Assembly (NCBI GenBank): GCA_003389325.1
Contig: QQVE01000002.1
Location: 1 to 64,000 of the forward strand
Length of the DNA stretch: 64,000 bases
Direction: 5' to 3'
Source: Planctomycetota bacterium
Lineage (GTDB): Bacteria > Planctomycetota > Planctomycetia > Pirellulales > PALSA-1355
The notes beneath the pieces are model-generated. The model was given only the letters and a program-made list of their open reading frames with translations, was not told the origin of the DNA and searched no databases. The position numbers were made by a program, and so were the translations under genes. Shown here one piece after another: positions 37,018 through 46,675 of the stretch. Every line of letters starts with the position of its first letter. Positions within the stretch are counted from its first letter, which is position 1.

Positions 37018-38484
37018 ATGCAATCCATCTCGGCAAAACTCGGTCGACGGGTGCGGACGGCTTGCGTGCTGTCGTTGACGGCGGCCGTTATCGCAGGCTG
37101 CCGCCCGAGCGAGATGAGCCTGGAGCCCATTCCACCTGCAGTCACCGTGGCCGAGGTCTACCAGGCCGATATTCCGCGCGAGGTGACCGCCAACGGCACG
37201 ACCGAAGCCATCGCCCGGGTGACGATTCGCGCGCGGGTGCAAGGCTTTCTGAAGGAACGCTTGTTCAAGCAGGGGTCCGACGTCGAGAAAGACCAACTGC
37301 TGTTTGTCATCGACGAAGTGCCCTTCAAGCTCAAAGTCGAGGCCGCCAAGGGCGCGCTGGCCGACGCCCAGGCCCAGTTGAAGCAGGCGACCGACGACAA
37401 GAGCGTCGAGGTCGGTCAGGCCCGCGTGAAAAAGGACGAAGCCGCCGTGATGCTGGCCAGTGCCGAGGCCCGGCGCGGCAAGCAGGCCTACGACAAAGGG
37501 GCAATGACCCCCGAAGAGTACGACGAGCGCCGCAGCGCCTTCGAGCAGGCCAAAGCGAACCTCGAATCCTCGAAGGCGATCCTGGCACAGACGGAAGTAT
37601 CGCACATCGCCGACATCGAGAAGGCCAAAGCCCAGGCCTACATCGCGCAGAACTCGCTCGAAGACGCCAAAGTCGAGCTCGGCTATTGCCGCATGTATGC
37701 GCCCTTCGCCGGGCGAATCGGCGAGGCGCTGGTGAAGGTGGGCAACCTGGTGGGCAACAACGAAGAGTTGGCGACCATCGAGCAGCTCGACCCGATTCAG
37801 GTCAACATGCGTCCCGCGGCGCGCTACTTGCCGCTGGTGCGCGAATTGGTGGGGAAAGGACAGTCGGTCGAACTGATCGTGCAGGGCGAGCGAGCGTATC
37901 CACACCTTGGCTCGCTCACGTTTATCGACAACACGATCGACCCCACGACGTCGACCTTTCTGATCAAGGCCACGGTACCCAATCCCGACGACGAGCTGTT
38001 GCCCGGCGACTACGTACGCGTGCACCTGAATGTAGGCAGCTACCCCGACGCGCTGGTCGTGCCCGAGCGTGCGGTGCTCGATAGCCAGGCCGGACAAAGC
38101 GTTTTCGTAGTGGGGGTAGACGACGTGGTCAAACGCGTGCCGGTCAAGTCACTCGACACGTATCGCGGATTGCGCGTGCTGGAGTCGCCTTCGCTGCAGC
38201 CCGGCGATCGCGTGATCGTCGATGGCGTGCAACTGGTGCGCTCGGGCCAGAAGGTCGCTCCCCAGCCGCTGGAGACGGAAGTTTGGCCGCCGCAGCTCGA
38301 GGAGCTCTCCGGCGAGCCGGAATCGTTGGAACCGGAAATGCCGCCTGGTCCCGCCGCCGCGCCATCGGAACCGAAGGAAGAAGGAAAGCCGAGCGACGAC
38401 AAACCAGCGCCATCCGAGCAGCCCGCGAAACAACCTCCTTCGCCCGATGCACAGACGACACCGGCGGTCGGGCAGCCCCAGTAG
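37018..38484 (+). CDS. RND efflux periplasmic adaptor (membrane fusion protein), lipoprotein
   Basis: A 488-residue HlyD/AcrA-type adaptor. The signal ends in a lipobox (AAVIAGC, Cys about 27), so it is anchored in the membrane by a lipid. The lipoyl half-motifs are RVQGFLKERLFKQGSDVEKDQLLF, with a coiled-coil hairpin at about 105-215 (EVGQARVKKDEAAVMLASAE), then beta-barrel and membrane-proximal domains (LLPGDYVRVHLN). The last ~75 residues, rich in Pro, Glu and Ala, are unusual for AcrA-like proteins and look disordered. It precedes the permease by 39 bases in one operon; no outer-membrane TolC-like gene is nearby. Confidence 0.9.
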   Translation: MQSISAKLGRRVRTACVLSLTAAVIAGCRPSEMSLEPIPPAVTVAEVYQADIPREVTANGTTEAIARVTIRARVQGFLKERLFKQGSDVEKDQLLFVIDEVPFKLKVEAAKGALADAQAQLKQATDDKSVEVGQARVKKDEAAVMLASAEARRGKQAYDKGAMTPEEYDERRSAFEQAKANLESSKAILAQTEVSHIADIEKAKAQAYIAQNSLEDAKVELGYCRMYAPFAGRIGEALVKVGNLVGNNEELATIEQLDPIQVNMRPAARYLPLVRELVGKGQSVELIVQGERAYPHLGSLTFIDNTIDPTTSTFLIKATVPNPDDELLPGDYVRVHLNVGSYPDALVVPERAVLDSQAGQSVFVVGVDDVVKRVPVKSLDTYRGLRVLESPSLQPGDRVIVDGVQLVRSGQKVAPQPLETEVWPPQLEELSGEPESLEPEMPPGPAAAPSEPKEEGKPSDDKPAPSEQPAKQPPSPDAQTTPAVGQPQ

Positions 38485-38523
38485 TTCGCGTCAGATCGGG
38501 CCCGCGCCCTCCCAAGAGTCGCC

Positions 38524-41500
38524 ATGGTTCACTTCTTTATCGACCGCCCGATCTTTGCCGCGGTGATTGCGCTTTTGATCGTGCTGGCCGGCGGTATCTG
38601 CGCGTTCTTCCTGCCGATCGCGCTCTATCCGGATATCGTGCCGCCGCAGGTCCAGGTGAAGACCACGTACACCGGCGCCGGCGCGGAAGTCGTGGCCGAC
38701 ACGGTCACCACGCCGATCGAGCAGAAGGTCAACGGCGTCAAGGGCATGATCTACATGTCCTCCAGCAGCACCGACTACGGCGTTTCGCAGATCAACGTGT
38801 CGTTCGACGTCGGCTATTCGCAAGACATCGCGGCGGTCGATGTGCAGAACAAGGTCGAACTGGCCAAGCCGACCTTGCCGGCCGAAGTGAAACAGTACGG
38901 CGTCGAGATCAAGAAGACGTCGACCAACATGGTCTGCGCCGTCACGCTCGTCGCGCCCGAGGGCGACTACGACGGCACGTTTCTCGACAACTATGCCGAG
39001 ATCAACGTGGTCGACGTGTTGCGGCGCATCCGCGGCGTCAGCGACGTGAATCTGTTCGGTGGCAAGTACGCCATGCGCATTTGGCTCGATCCGGACCGGA
39101 TGGCCGAGCAGGGCACGACGCCCGGCGACGTGATCGAGGCCATTCAAAACGAGAACGTGCAGGCCGCGGCCGGCAAGATCGGCGCGGCGCCCGTGCCCGA
39201 GGGCCAGCGGTTCGAGTATCCCGTCCAGGCCAAGGGTCGACTGTCGAGCGTCGCGGAGTTCGAGAACATCGTCGTGCTCGGCCGGCCCGATGGCACGGTC
39301 GTACGCGTGGCCGACGTCGCCCGCGTCGAGCTTGGCACCGAAACCTACGAAATGAGCTCGTACCTCGACGGCAAGCCGGCCGCCACGGTCGGCATCTACC
39401 AGCTTTCGGATGCCAACTCGCTCGACATTCTAGCGCAGGTCGAGGGCGAGATGGAACGACTCAAGCAGGCGTTCCCCGAAGGCATCGACTACAAGATCGC
39501 CTACGACACCACGGCCTACGTGTCGGAGAACATTGCCGAAGTGCAAAGTACGCTGCTCGAGGCCTCGGGACTGGCCGTGCTCGTGGTGTTCGTCTTCTTG
39601 CAGGGATGGCGTCCCACGCTGATTCCGCTGGTGACGATTCCCGTCTCGCTGATCGGCACGCTGGCCATCATGCTGGCTTTCGGCTTCTCGATCAACACGC
39701 TGACGCTGTTCGGTTTGGTGCTGGCGATCGGCACGGTCGTGGACGACGCGATCGTGGTTGTGGAGAACGTGCAAAGGCAACTTGCCGAAGGGAAGGGCGC
39801 CCGGCAGGCCGTGCGCGACGCGATGGACGAGGTGGCCGGGCCCATCGTCGCCACCAGCCTGGTGTTGGCCGCCGTGTTCGTGCCCGTGGCGTTCATCCCC
39901 GGCCTGACAGGCAGACTCTACAACCAGTTTGCCCTGGCCATCGTGTTCGCCGTGCTCATTTCCACGGTCAATGCGCTGACGCTCAGTCCGGCGCTGGCGC
40001 GGATTCTGATGGCCGGCCACCGCGAATCGAAGTTCATCCTGTTTCGCTGGTTCAATCAGGGGCTGTCGCGGGCCGAAACGGGCTACCAGCGGTTTCTCGG
40101 TGGGTCGACGCGGCGGTGGTGGATCACGGGGTTGGTCGCCGCGGCGCTGCTGGTGCCGCTGGCCTATTTGTTCGCCGCGCGGCCCAAGGGATTTATTCCC
40201 GTTGAAGACCAGGGCTACTTCTTCATCTCGCTGCAAGCACCCGACGGCACGACGCGCGAGCCGACGCAAGCCATCTCGCGGCGCATCTCGAAGATGGCCG
40301 AGGAGCTGCCCGGCGTGCGCAACGTGTTGTTGATCGACGGCTACAATATCGTCACCGCCGTCAACCAGCCGAACGTGGCCACGCTGTTTGTGATCCTCGA
40401 CCACTGGAGCGAGCGCCAGGCAGCGAACCTGCGGGCCCCGGCGCTGGTGAACCAAATGCGCATGCGCTTGCGTAAGGATATCCGCGAAGCCACGGCCGTG
40501 GTGGCCCAGCCGCCGAGCATTCCGGGCTTGGGCACCACCGGCGGCTTCGAGTTCCAGCTCGAGGACCGCCAGAGCAAGGGCGTCGACACGCTGGCCATGG
40601 TGGCCCAGGAGCTCTTCCTGCCCGAAGCGCGCAAGCGTCCCGAGCTGACCGGGCTGTTCACTTCCTACTCAGCCAACGTTCCCCACCTGTTCTTCGATCT
40701 CGATCGCACCAAGGCCCGCACGCTGAACGTGCCGGTGGCCGACGTGTTCAACACGCTGCAGACCAACCTGGGCGGGTTCTACGTCAACGACTTCAATCTT
40801 TACGGCAAAGTGTTCAAGGTGATGGTGCAGGCCGAGGGCGATCGCCGCACCAAGCCGCAGGACATCCTGACGCTGCGCGTCCGCAGCCGCGACGGCAACA
40901 TGGTCCCGTTATCGGCCCTGGGCGAAGTGAGCAGCATCGTCGCGCCGTCGGATGTGCCGCACTACAATCTTTACCTGTCGGCCAAGATCGTCGGCGAAGC
41001 CGCCCCCGGCTATAGCTCCGGACAGGCCGTGCAGGCGATGCAGGAGGTGGCCGCCCAGGTGCTGCCCGAGGGGTTCGGCTACGAGTGGACGGGATCGACC
41101 TATCAGCAATTGCTGACCGGCAACATGGTGATCTACATCTTCGGACTGTCGATCCTCTGCGTCTTCTTGTTCCTGTGCGCTCAATACGAGAGCTGGTCGC
41201 TGCCGCTGGTGATCCTGCTGGCCGTGCCGCTGGCCATGCTGGGCGCGATCCTGGCGCTGGCGATCTCAAACAAGTCGCTCGACGTCTTCGGGCAGATCGG
41301 CCTGGTGATGCTCGTGGGCTTACAGGCCAAGAGCGCGATCCTCGTGGTCGAGTTCGCCAAGAATCTGCGCGAACAGGGACGCTCGGCCGCCGAGGCCGCC
41401 GTCGAGGCCGCGCGGCTGCGGCTGCGGGCCATTCTGATGACGGCGCTGACCTGCGTCGTCGGCTACATCCCGCTGGTTACCGCCAGCGGCGCCGGCGCCG

Positions 41501-41661
41501 CCAGCCGCCAGTCGCTGGGCACGGTCGTGATCGGCGGCATGCTGCTGGGCACCGTATTGCTCCTGCTGATCGTGCCGGTGTTCTTCGTGATTGCCGACAA
41601 GCTGTTCAACCGCCAGGGGGCCAAGCCGCCCGAAGCGGCCAAGGCACCCGTCGGACCGTAG
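38524..41661 (+). CDS. RND efflux permease, HAE1/AcrB type
   Basis: A 1,045-residue inner-membrane drug/proton antiporter. It begins FIDRPIFAAVIALLIVLAGG, and the pump-signature segments AVDVQNKVELA and the GFS(I/L)N turn region are present. The proton-relay pair in transmembrane helix 4 is intact: VVDDAIVVVEN places Asp407 and Asp408 at exactly the AcrB positions. The second half has the mirrored helices (GQIGLVMLVGLQAKSAILVVEFAKNLREQGRSAAEA). Length is typical (about 1,040). It works with the adaptor at 37018; substrates are unknown, and genes outside the window must supply the outer-membrane channel. Confidence 0.93.
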   Translation: MVHFFIDRPIFAAVIALLIVLAGGICAFFLPIALYPDIVPPQVQVKTTYTGAGAEVVADTVTTPIEQKVNGVKGMIYMSSSSTDYGVSQINVSFDVGYSQDIAAVDVQNKVELAKPTLPAEVKQYGVEIKKTSTNMVCAVTLVAPEGDYDGTFLDNYAEINVVDVLRRIRGVSDVNLFGGKYAMRIWLDPDRMAEQGTTPGDVIEAIQNENVQAAAGKIGAAPVPEGQRFEYPVQAKGRLSSVAEFENIVVLGRPDGTVVRVADVARVELGTETYEMSSYLDGKPAATVGIYQLSDANSLDILAQVEGEMERLKQAFPEGIDYKIAYDTTAYVSENIAEVQSTLLEASGLAVLVVFVFLQGWRPTLIPLVTIPVSLIGTLAIMLAFGFSINTLTLFGLVLAIGTVVDDAIVVVENVQRQLAEGKGARQAVRDAMDEVAGPIVATSLVLAAVFVPVAFIPGLTGRLYNQFALAIVFAVLISTVNALTLSPALARILMAGHRESKFILFRWFNQGLSRAETGYQRFLGGSTRRWWITGLVAAALLVPLAYLFAARPKGFIPVEDQGYFFISLQAPDGTTREPTQAISRRISKMAEELPGVRNVLLIDGYNIVTAVNQPNVATLFVILDHWSERQAANLRAPALVNQMRMRLRKDIREATAVVAQPPSIPGLGTTGGFEFQLEDRQSKGVDTLAMVAQELFLPEARKRPELTGLFTSYSANVPHLFFDLDRTKARTLNVPVADVFNTLQTNLGGFYVNDFNLYGKVFKVMVQAEGDRRTKPQDILTLRVRSRDGNMVPLSALGEVSSIVAPSDVPHYNLYLSAKIVGEAAPGYSSGQAVQAMQEVAAQVLPEGFGYEWTGSTYQQLLTGNMVIYIFGLSILCVFLFLCAQYESWSLPLVILLAVPLAMLGAILALAISNKSLDVFGQIGLVMLVGLQAKSAILVVEFAKNLREQGRSAAEAAVEAARLRLRAILMTALTCVVGYIPLVTASGAGAASRQSLGTVVIGGMLLGTVLLLLIVPVFFVIADKLFNRQGAKPPEAAKAPVGP

Positions 41662-41788
41662 CGCTGGTTGGGTGGACGCCATCCTGAGGCGTTGGCAATC
41701 AGCGTTCCCCGCGATCGAGCGGGTGTCCCTGAGTATGGATCGCCTGAGAGCCACTCTGAACGCGGCACGCGATGTGCGGCCTGTGCTG

Positions 41789-41807
41789 GTGTAGCGGGGG
41801 GCTACAC
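41789..41807 (+). other. Hairpin in the leader of the MgtC-like gene
   Basis: GTGTAGC at 41789-41795 and GCTACAC at 41801-41807 form a perfect 7-bp stem with a GGGGG loop. No T tract follows, so it is not a simple terminator. It lies 50 bases before the mgtC-like start and could be a leader structure; nothing else supports regulation. Confidence 0.3.
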
Positions 41808-41857
41808 GCCTGGGAGTCAAGCGAGCAGGCACAACGCATTTTGCGGGAGCGGCCACC

Positions 41858-42370
41858 ATGGACTGGCAATCTGAACTGACGCACCTGGGGATGGTTGCAC
41901 TGGCCGGTGCCCTGGGTGCCATCGTCGGGCTCGAGCGCGAGGTATCCGACAAACCGGCAGGCCTGAAGACGCACATTCTCGTCGCTGCCGGCTCAGCGCT
42001 GCTTGTCGTCTTGGGACGAGGAATGCTGGAAACGTACCAGGACGACGAGGGCCTGGTGCAATCCGATCCCATCCGGATGATTCAGGCGATCGTGATCGGC
42101 ATCAGCTTCCTCGGAGCCGGCACGATCATCCATCAGGCCAACAACACCGTCGAAGGGCTCACGACCGCGGCGTCGATCTTTGTCACCACGGGCGTGGGCA
42201 TCGCCACGGCCACGGGACATCTCATTCTGGCCGCGGGAAGCGCGTTGTTCGCAGCCCTGGTGCTAGCCCTCGTGGCATGGGGCGAACGCCGCATGCAGCA
42301 GCGCATGGCCAAGCCACCTCAGAACGCCGCGAACACCGAGTGGGCAGCGCGGCGCCGCAGTCTACGGTAG
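41858..42370 (+). CDS. MgtC/SapB family membrane protein
   Basis: A 170-residue polytopic membrane protein. The N-terminal LGMVALAGALGAIVGLEREVSDKPAGLKTHILVAAGSALL contains the family signature (the GLERE then DKPAGLKTH region). Helices continue through IVIGISFLGAGTIIH and AASIFVTTGVGIATATGH. Pathogen MgtC proteins support growth at low magnesium and modulate ATP synthase; the function of environmental homologues is unknown. The C-terminal domain of some MgtC proteins is absent, so this is the short SapB-like form. GGAG lies 9 bases before ATG 41858. It follows the RND genes by about 200 bases and is probably a separate unit. Confidence 0.9.
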   Translation: MDWQSELTHLGMVALAGALGAIVGLEREVSDKPAGLKTHILVAAGSALLVVLGRGMLETYQDDEGLVQSDPIRMIQAIVIGISFLGAGTIIHQANNTVEGLTTAASIFVTTGVGIATATGHLILAAGSALFAALVLALVAWGERRMQQRMAKPPQNAANTEWAARRRSLR

Positions 42371-42668
42371 ACGGGCGGGCGAACGCCCAACTTGTGTGGG
42401 GCCGGAGCCGAAGTTGGCTGGTCTCGAGGCGGCGCGCCTGGCGGCCGCGCTGACACCGCGTCCGCCGGACGTCCAGGTGCCTTGCAAGCTCGGGCCTGCT
42501 CTCTCGCTGAGTTCCGCGGAAAACCTCCGGGTTTTGCGTTTGGTTCCCCAGCCGGCACTCCATTTGCAACCTACTTCTTTCGACCCAACGCTGCGCGTCC
42601 AGCGAAAATGCTGCATGCATCGTCGCGTGACAGCAGGCGCCACTACGAAACGAGGAAAGGAGAACATC

Positions 42669-43463
42669 ATGATCCGTTTGGCTACAGCAGGGGGCATCGC
42701 CGCGCTGTTGGCGATGACCTTCATCGTGGGCAACGCCAAGGCCCAACAACCGAATATCCCCGGCATCATCAGCGGTGCCGTTGAAGGGAACCCGGGCGGG
42801 GCCGCCGGCGCCGCCATGGGCTACGACTATTGGGGCGATTCCGGCTACTATCCCGGAGCCCGCGGAAATCCGTTTGGCAACAACCCGAACAACAATCCCG
42901 CGTTCAACAACCCTGCGTTTAACAATCCCAACAACTGGCGCTACGACAATCCGGCCTATCGCGACTATGGATACCGCGACTTCGACAACCGCAGCCGATC
43001 GCGCACGACCTATCGGCCGGTGCAGCGCAACCCGTCGGTCGACGACGAGCCGTATCGGGCCGTGATCGTCAACCAGGACGATAATCGTGCGACGCTACGG
43101 TTCTCGGTAAACGGCCGAGACTACGCTCTGCAGCCCGGCAAACAAATGGAGTTTGCGGGGCGGACCCAGCGCGTGATTCGATTCGACCGCGGCAAGGGCG
43201 ACGCCGTGGCACGCTATCAACTGGGCGACGGCCGGTACACGTTCTCGCCGAGCGAAAAGGGCTGGGAGCTGTATCGCACGGCACACGTTGAACAGGACAC
43301 GCCGCAGGTCACAACCGGCAGCGATGATCCGGTGCCGTCCAACGAATCGCCCGCCGAGCAGGACATTACTCCCCGCGACGACGCGGCTCCGAGTAATCAA
43401 CGGCCTGCGCAGCCGCAGCCCAGCGGTGTGGAACCCAACCCCGCGCCTACGACCCAGCAGTAG
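42669..43463 (+). CDS. Secreted Asn/Pro-rich protein of unknown function
   Basis: A 264-residue exported protein. The signal peptide (MIRLATAGGIAALLAMTFIV, cleavage near AKA) is followed by a low-complexity stretch with repeated NNP/FNNP units (about 55-95), an Arg/Tyr-rich section, and a compact domain with EPYRAVIVNQDDNRATLRF and LQPGKQMEFAGRTQRVIRFDRG that looks like a small beta fold. The tail is rich in Pro, Gln and Ser. ATG 42669 has AGGAAAGGAG immediately upstream, an excellent ribosome site. A strong terminator follows. No family was recognised. Confidence 0.72.
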   Translation: MIRLATAGGIAALLAMTFIVGNAKAQQPNIPGIISGAVEGNPGGAAGAAMGYDYWGDSGYYPGARGNPFGNNPNNNPAFNNPAFNNPNNWRYDNPAYRDYGYRDFDNRSRSRTTYRPVQRNPSVDDEPYRAVIVNQDDNRATLRFSVNGRDYALQPGKQMEFAGRTQRVIRFDRGKGDAVARYQLGDGRYTFSPSEKGWELYRTAHVEQDTPQVTTGSDDPVPSNESPAEQDITPRDDAAPSNQRPAQPQPSGVEPNPAPTTQQ

Positions 43464-43505
43464 TCTTCCCCAACAAGTGAGTTGACACCCATGCTGGTTT
43501 GATCG

Positions 43506-43543
43506 CCGCGCGGTCGACCCCCTGAGGTCGGCCGCGCGGTTTT
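43506..43543 (+). terminator. Rho-independent terminator after the secreted Asn/Pro-rich gene
   Basis: A 14-bp stem (43506-43519 with 43526-43539, one G-T pair) with a 6-base loop is followed by TTTT at 43540-43543. It lies 43 bases after the stop of the plus-strand gene, between it and the convergent RND operon. Confidence 0.75.
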
Positions 43544-43558
43544 GCTTGCGCACCCCGC

Positions 43559-46500
43559 TCATCCTTCGAGCACGTGATCGCTTGCCGCCGCCGACCGCGG
43601 TGCAAACCGGCGCGTTAGACCCTGAACCACGACGTAGCCCGTGGGGACAAAGCCGACGGCGAGTAGCGTCGCGCCCGCTACGCCGCCGGCCAGCACGATG
43701 GCCAGCGACGGCCAGAAGTCGCCACCGACAAGCAGCAACAGCGGCAGAAACCCTCCGATCGTTGTCAACGTGGTGGACAGCACGTGGCGGCTGCATCCCA
43801 TCACTTCTTCGGCGATGGCGCGGCGGTCACCCTCGCGTGCCTGTGGATGGGCGCGAATGGCGGCCAGTACCACAATGCTGTCATTCAGTCCCACGCCGAT
43901 CAGTCCCAGCGTGCCGAGAATCGTGTTGAAGCTGACCGGAAACCCGATCGACCAGGTCGACAACAGCGCCAAGCCAACGCACATTACGGCCACCACGCCC
44001 AGCATGGCCGCCAGCGGAACACTGCGAAACGTCAGAATCAGCGTGGCGATCATCAGCGTCACCAAAATCGGAGCGTACGCGGCGAGGTTGCCCGTCGCCT
44101 CGCTGTCCTGCTCGACTGCGCCGCCCAGTTCGAGGCGGTAGCCCGAGGGAAGTTGAAAGCCCTGGTCCTCCAGTTGTTGCAGCACGGCATAGGTCACGTT
44201 GATCGGCAGGCTGTCGTTGCGAGTATAGCCTTTGACGGTATTGGCACGCTGACCGTTGAAGTGCGTGACGCCGGCCAACTCGGGTCTTAGTTCCAACCCA
44301 CCGAGGGCCTCCAGCGGCACCCAGTCGCCGCCCGGCAAGACGAAGTTTGTCGAACCCACTTGCGCGAGCCGGTCGCGGCGCTCGCTGGCAAAGCGGATGC
44401 GTACGGGCATCTCCTCGAGCTGTTCGAGCACGGATCCGCCGGTGATGCCCTCGAGGTTGGCCTGCAACTGCCCGGCCAGGTCTCGCAGCGCGAAGCTTGT
44501 CAGCCGGGCCTCGTCTTCGTCGGCGGCTAGCCACAGCTTCGGCTCGCCGCGGGGCATGGTCACTTGGGTGTGCAGCACGTCGGGATGCGACTGCAGCTTG
44601 AGCCGCATCTGTTCGCCCAACGCCTGGAGCGTTTCGATATCGGGCCCCAGAATGCGGAATTGCACGTCCGACTCCACGGGCGGTCCCTGGCCGAACTCGC
44701 GAATCACGATCTGGGTTCCGAGGAAAGACGCATCCAAGTCGTCTTGCAGTTGCTCGACGAGCGCGTCGACCGCGGCGGCCGATTCGGCAGTGATGATGCC
44801 GTGGGCGTAGTCCGGCGAGTTGTCCTGGTTCATCACCAGGTTGTAATACACCGAGGGAAAACTGCCTCCGACGAGCCAATCAACGCGGTTGACTGCGTCG
44901 TAGCCGCGAATGCGGGCTTCGATCTCGGCCAGCTTGTCGCGGGTGTGGCCGAGGGATGTTTCGCGCGGCATCCAAACCTGTACGTGGAACATATTGCGAT
45001 CGACCGGCGGAAAGAACTGGTCGCCCAGCAAAGGAGCGATGGCAAAGCCCAATAGCGCCGGCGAACACGCCAGCAACATCGCCAGCAGTGGACGTCGCAA
45101 TCCCCAATCGAGTGCGCTGCGAAAGCCGCGATCGACGGCGGGAATGTAGATCCCGGTTTGCCACCACGAGCCACCTTCCTGCGCGGCGGAGAACTTTCCG
45201 TACAGTCCCGCCCGGGCGGCGCTACTCGTCAGCGATACGGCAAACGAAGCGACCAGGGCGAAAATCACGCTTCCGCCAATCATGCCGACGAAGTCGCCCG
45301 CGTTGCCCGGCAGCAGCGGAATGGGAGCAAAGGCCAACACCGTGGTCGCGGTCGAGGCCAACAGCGGAGCGAAGAGATGACGTACGGCCCGGTCCACTGC
45401 CGTGCGGGCCCGATGGCCCTTGAGCATCAGCTTCCGGGTCTCGTCCACGACGACGATGGCGTTGTCGATCAGCAAACCCAGCGCGATGATCATGCCGAAG
45501 ATCGACATCTGATGCAGCGACGCGCCGGCCACGAGCAAGAGAAACAGCGTCAACGCCGCCACGAGTGGAAGGGCCGCTCCGACCAGCAGCGAGGCGCGCC
45601 AGCCCATCATGGCCAGCACGACTGCCATCACCACCAGCGCTCCCAGCAGCAGGTTGCCGGCCAGTTCGCCGAGTCGGGCCGACGTGTACCGGTCCTGATC
45701 GAATACCGTCTCGACGAGCACGCCCTTGCCGGTCTCGACGCGGAAGTTGTCGACCACTTGGGCGGCCGCGTCGGACCACACGTCGACGCGCTGGCCGCGG
45801 CCCATGCGGGCCGCCACGAAAATCGCGCGTTTACCATCGGCCAGCGCGATCTCGTCGGGAGGTTCACGCCACTGCCGGCGCACCTCGGCCACGTCGCCCA
45901 GCCGCACCAGCGACAGCTCGTCGCCACCACGCAGCGGTACCTCGGCCACGCGCTCGAGCGATTCCAACTCGCCGGCCACTTCCATGAAGTAGTTTGCTCG
46001 TGCGCTGCGGAGCACTCCCGCCGGAGCCTTGGCGTCGGCGAGGCGTATCTGCCGGGCAACGTCTTCGGACGACAGTCCCAGGTCGGCCAGTTCGGCGGGA
46101 TCAACCGTGACGGCGATCTCTTCGGCTGGCTCACCGTACAACCGCACCACCTCGGTGCCGCTGACGTTGCGCAGTCGATCGGCCAGTTCGTTCCCCAACC
46201 GCGTAAGAATTCCCAGCTCAGGCGGCGCGTCTGCGTTCCAGGCCACTCCGATGATCAGCGTGTAGGCCACCGCTCCGCGCTGGTCGTCGAACAGCGGCGA
46301 CTGAGCTTCGGGGGGGAATTCCCGCTTCGCCTGATCGAGCTTGTCGCGAATTTCCGAGAAGATCTTGTCGTTCTCGCCTTGGCCGACGGCATCGTCGAGC
46401 TCGACGGCCACCAGCGAGATGCCGGCCCGCGAGGTGGATTCGAGGTCCTTGATCTCTTCGATTTCATCCAACGCGTCCTCAATCTTCTCGGTCACCAGCG

Positions 46501-46675
46501 CCTCGACCCGCTCCGGCGAAGCCCCGGGCACGACGGTGACGATCAAGGGATTGCGGTTCGTAATCCGCGGATCTTCCAAACGGGGCAGCGAGACCAACGA
46601 CGATGCCCCGGCCACAAGGCTCACGGCGATCGTCAAGAACAGCAAGTGCTTGTTACGCAGAAAGAGCGTGCTCAT
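43559..46675 (-). CDS. RND efflux permease, second system
   Basis: A 1,038-residue RND permease. It begins FLRNKHLLFLTIAVSLVAGASSL and has VTVVPGASPERVEALVTEKIEDALDE, typical of the pore-docking region. Helix 4 reads ALGLLIDNAIVVVDET: the first relay aspartate is present but the second is asparagine, unlike AcrB Asp408. The second half carries GTLGLIGVGLNDSIVVLA. It overlaps the upstream adaptor by 4 bases (translational coupling), and both sit behind a TetR gene. It is therefore an efflux pump with its own repressor, distinct from the operon at 37018. Substrates are unknown. Confidence 0.92.
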   Translation of the reverse strand: MSTLFLRNKHLLFLTIAVSLVAGASSLVSLPRLEDPRITNRNPLIVTVVPGASPERVEALVTEKIEDALDEIEEIKDLESTSRAGISLVAVELDDAVGQGENDKIFSEIRDKLDQAKREFPPEAQSPLFDDQRGAVAYTLIIGVAWNADAPPELGILTRLGNELADRLRNVSGTEVVRLYGEPAEEIAVTVDPAELADLGLSSEDVARQIRLADAKAPAGVLRSARANYFMEVAGELESLERVAEVPLRGGDELSLVRLGDVAEVRRQWREPPDEIALADGKRAIFVAARMGRGQRVDVWSDAAAQVVDNFRVETGKGVLVETVFDQDRYTSARLGELAGNLLLGALVVMAVVLAMMGWRASLLVGAALPLVAALTLFLLLVAGASLHQMSIFGMIIALGLLIDNAIVVVDETRKLMLKGHRARTAVDRAVRHLFAPLLASTATTVLAFAPIPLLPGNAGDFVGMIGGSVIFALVASFAVSLTSSAARAGLYGKFSAAQEGGSWWQTGIYIPAVDRGFRSALDWGLRRPLLAMLLACSPALLGFAIAPLLGDQFFPPVDRNMFHVQVWMPRETSLGHTRDKLAEIEARIRGYDAVNRVDWLVGGSFPSVYYNLVMNQDNSPDYAHGIITAESAAAVDALVEQLQDDLDASFLGTQIVIREFGQGPPVESDVQFRILGPDIETLQALGEQMRLKLQSHPDVLHTQVTMPRGEPKLWLAADEDEARLTSFALRDLAGQLQANLEGITGGSVLEQLEEMPVRIRFASERRDRLAQVGSTNFVLPGGDWVPLEALGGLELRPELAGVTHFNGQRANTVKGYTRNDSLPINVTYAVLQQLEDQGFQLPSGYRLELGGAVEQDSEATGNLAAYAPILVTLMIATLILTFRSVPLAAMLGVVAVMCVGLALLSTWSIGFPVSFNTILGTLGLIGVGLNDSIVVLAAIRAHPQAREGDRRAIAEEVMGCSRHVLSTTLTTIGGFLPLLLLVGGDFWPSLAIVLAGGVAGATLLAVGFVPTGYVVVQGLTRRFAPRSAAASDHVLEG

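Noticed and set aside
35155-38097. A 980-codon minus-strand frame over the sulfatase and RND adaptor
   Set aside because: Both forward genes have intact catalytic motifs, a promoter and signal sequences. The antisense frame carries none.
41789-41807. Magnesium riboswitch upstream of the MgtC-like gene
   Set aside because: Only a 7-bp hairpin was found; the larger three-helix structure of known Mg-sensing leaders is not visible.
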